Shown here: piece after piece, positions 62,274 through 64,000 of the stretch | How the letters are laid out: every line of letters begins with the position of its first letter | Position numbering within the stretch: position 1 is the stretch's first letter | Assembly: GCF_900114825.1 (NCBI RefSeq) | Contig: NZ_FOUI01000016.1 | Location: forward strand, 1-64,000 | Reading direction: 5' to 3' | Source of the DNA: Halopseudomonas yangmingensis | GTDB lineage: Bacteria; Pseudomonadota; Gammaproteobacteria; Pseudomonadales; Pseudomonadaceae | DNA length: 64,000 bases | The notes under the pieces: model-generated | Database searches by the model: none | What the model saw: only the letters and a program-made list of their open reading frames with translations | What the model was told of the DNA's origin: nothing | Translations under genes and position numbers: made by a program

Positions 62274-64000
62274 TTGCCGCGCTGATTCGCTGGTCACTGG
62301 GCAACCGTCTGCTGGTGCTGCTGGCCACGCTGTTCTGCGTGGTCTGGGGTGTCTGGTCGATGCTGCGGATGCCGGTGGATGCGCTGCCCGACCTGTCCGA
62401 CACCCAGGTGATCATCCGCACCAGCTGGCCCGGTCAGGCGCCGCAGGTGGTGGAGAACCAGATTACCTATCCACTGGCCACCACCATGCTGTCGGTGCCT
62501 GGTGCCAGCACGGTGCGCGGTTTTTCCATGTACGGCGACAGCTACCTGTATGTGCTGTTCGAGGACGGCACCGACCTGTACTGGGCGCGCTCGCGGGTGC
62601 TGGAATACCTGAATCAGGTGCAGGGGCGCCTGCCGGCCGGGGTCAGTCCGGCGCTCGGCCCGGATGCCACCGGGGTCGGCTGGATCTTCCAGTATGCGCT
62701 GGTCGATCGCAGCGGCCGGCATGACCTGGCCGAGCTGCGCAGCCTGCAGGACTGGTTCCTCAAGTACGAGCTGCAGGCGCTGCCGGAAATTGCCGAGGTG
62801 GCCACCGTGGGCGGCATGCGCAAGCAGTACCAGGTGGTGCTCGACCCGCTGCGCATGGCCAGTCTGGGGGTGACCCAGCAACAGGTGGCGGCGGCTATCG
62901 GTCGTGCCAATCAGGAGGCCGGTGGCAGTGCGCTGGAGCTGGCCGGTGCCGAGTACATGGTGCGTGCCAGTGGTTACCTGCAGGGGCTGGAGGATTTTCG
63001 CCAGATTCCACTGCGCCTGGACGGCAGCACCCCGGTGTTGCTGGGTGATGTGGCACAGATTCGTCTGGGGCCGGAAATGCGCCGCGGGATTGCCGAGCTG
63101 GATGGCCAGGGCGAGGTGGTCGGCGGCGTGGTGATATTGCGCAGCGGCGGTGATGCGCGGGCGGCGATCGAACGGGTGCGCCAGCGGATTGATGAGCTGG
63201 CGGTCAGCCTGCCGGACGGGGTGGAACTGCTGGTCACCTACGACCGCGCCGAGCTGATCGACAGTGCCATCAAGAATCTCAGCCGCAAGCTGATCGAAGA
63301 GTTCATCGTGGTGGCGCTGGTATGTCTGGCTTTTCTCTGGCACCTGCGCTCGTCACTGGTGGCGATAGTCGCGCTGCCGCTGGGTGTGCTGGTGTCCTTT
63401 ATCATCATGCAGGCACAGGGTATCAACGCCAACATCATGTCACTGGGCGGCATTGCCATTGCCATCGGCGCCATGGTCGATGCGGCGGTGGTGATGATCG
63501 AGAATGCGCACAAGAAGCTTGAGGCCTGGCAAGAGCTGCATCCAGGGCGCCAGCCGGACGCGGCGGAACATCGCCAGCTGATTCTGGATGCCGCCAGCGA
63601 GGTGGGGCCGGCGCTGTTTTTCAGCCTGCTGATCATCACCCTGTCGTTTATTCCGGTGTTCACCCTGCAGGCCCAGGAGGGCCGGCTGTTCGCCCCGCTG
63701 GCCTGGACCAAGACCTGGGCCATGGCGGCCTCGGCCGGCCTGTCGGTGACGCTGATTCCGGTGCTGATGCTGTATGCGGTGCGCGGGCGTATCCGTGCCG
63801 AACAGCAGAACCCGCTGAACCGGCTGCTGATCTGGGTCTACCGGCCTGGGCTGAATGCTGTACTGCGCTGGCCACGAGCAACCCTGGTGGTGGCGCTGCT
63901 GGTGTTCCTGACCAGCCTGTGGCCATTGCAGCGCCTTGGTGGCGAGTTTCTGCCGCCGCTGGATGAGGGCGACCTGCTGTATATGCCGACCGCGCTGCCA
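62270..64000 (+). CDS. cusA: CusA: copper/silver RND pump (cut by window end)
   Basis: The first 577 codons of a heavy-metal RND pump. It begins [20 protein letters not shown] with TM1, then [20 protein letters not shown] and [20 protein letters not shown], and the TM4 region [20 protein letters not shown] with the proton-relay acidic residues. The last visible part, [18 protein letters not shown], includes Met572, which aligns with the first copper-relay methionine of CusA. The other metal-site methionines lie beyond the window. The frame has no stop to position 64000. Confidence 0.94.
   Translation, partial: MIAALIRWSLGNRLLVLLATLFCVVWGVWSMLRMPVDALPDLSDTQVIIRTSWPGQAPQVVENQITYPLATTMLSVPGASTVRGFSMYGDSYLYVLFEDGTDLYWARSRVLEYLNQVQGRLPAGVSPALGPDATGVGWIFQYALVDRSGRHDLAELRSLQDWFLKYELQALPEIAEVATVGGMRKQYQVVLDPLRMASLGVTQQQVAAAIGRANQEAGGSALELAGAEYMVRASGYLQGLEDFRQIPLRLDGSTPVLLGDVAQIRLGPEMRRGIAELDGQGEVVGGVVILRSGGDARAAIERVRQRIDELAVSLPDGVELLVTYDRAELIDSAIKNLSRKLIEEFIVVALVCLAFLWHLRSSLVAIVALPLGVLVSFIIMQAQGINANIMSLGGIAIAIGAMVDAAVVMIENAHKKLEAWQELHPGRQPDAAEHRQLILDAASEVGPALFFSLLIITLSFIPVFTLQAQEGRLFAPLAWTKTWAMAASAGLSVTLIPVLMLYAVRGRIRAEQQNPLNRLLIWVYRPGLNAVLRWPRATLVVALLVFLTSLWPLQRLGGEFLPPLDEGDLLYMPTALP

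Overview
The window reads as chromosomal DNA of a Pseudomonas-like gammaproteobacterium. It is GC-rich, its proteins look pseudomonad throughout, and the order birA, coaX, SPOR protein, tRNA-Tyr/Gly/Thr, tuf, S10-spc-alpha operons, bacterial ferritin follows the Pseudomonas arrangement. A Mrp-type cation antiporter would suit a marine or alkaline-tolerant lineage such as Halopseudomonas, but the genus is an inference.

Layout. 1-511: end of an rRNA operon (5S rRNA, terminator, and a second terminator preceded by a scrap of 5S 3' end). 512-2890: birA, coaX and a SPOR-domain membrane protein. 3039-4642: tRNA-Tyr, tRNA-Gly, tRNA-Thr and one tuf gene. 4650-18357: an uninterrupted run of ribosomal protein genes with secY and rpoA, in the S10, spc and alpha transcription units. 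18448-18962: a ferritin. 18972-25817: minus-strand metabolic genes (IlvX-like TPP enzyme, AidB-like acyl-CoA dehydrogenase, AlbA_2 fragment, GST, MFS transporter, double hot-dog thioesterase). 25938-29828: a compact phosphorelay of CheY-like, CheX-like and short MCP-like genes, divergent from a CheA-like kinase that lacks a CheW domain. 29838-31211: exonuclease and DMT transporter. 31269-38027: eight-gene Mrp-type antiporter operon. 38212-44017: chemoreceptor, NYN/LOTUS protein, pRiA4b ORF3-like protein, HepT/MntA toxin-antitoxin pair, RhlG-like reductase. 44174-49912: MksFEB condensin without the nuclease gene mksG/jetD. 50001-51899: dxs. 52046-64000: a copper-resistance island (Met-rich protein, CopA ATPase, CopRS, cupredoxin, CusF-like protein, CusCBA, the last cut by the window end). 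Two sites upstream of copper genes match the CopR box reported for P. aeruginosa, one exactly and one with a single mismatch.

The most consequential anomaly is at tuf. In pseudomonads the tRNAs are followed by tufB, tRNA-Trp, secE-nusG-rplKAJL-rpoBC-rpsLG-fusA and a second tuf before rpsJ. Here a single tuf joins the two flanks directly and the essential rpoBC block is absent. This suggests assembly collapse across the tuf repeats or a real relocation. The best candidate for an undescribed system is the CBS-PAS-HPt-kinase with its CheX, CheY and cut-down receptor partners. There is no gene-free stretch over 300 bases apart from positions 1-511, whose RNA features are listed.
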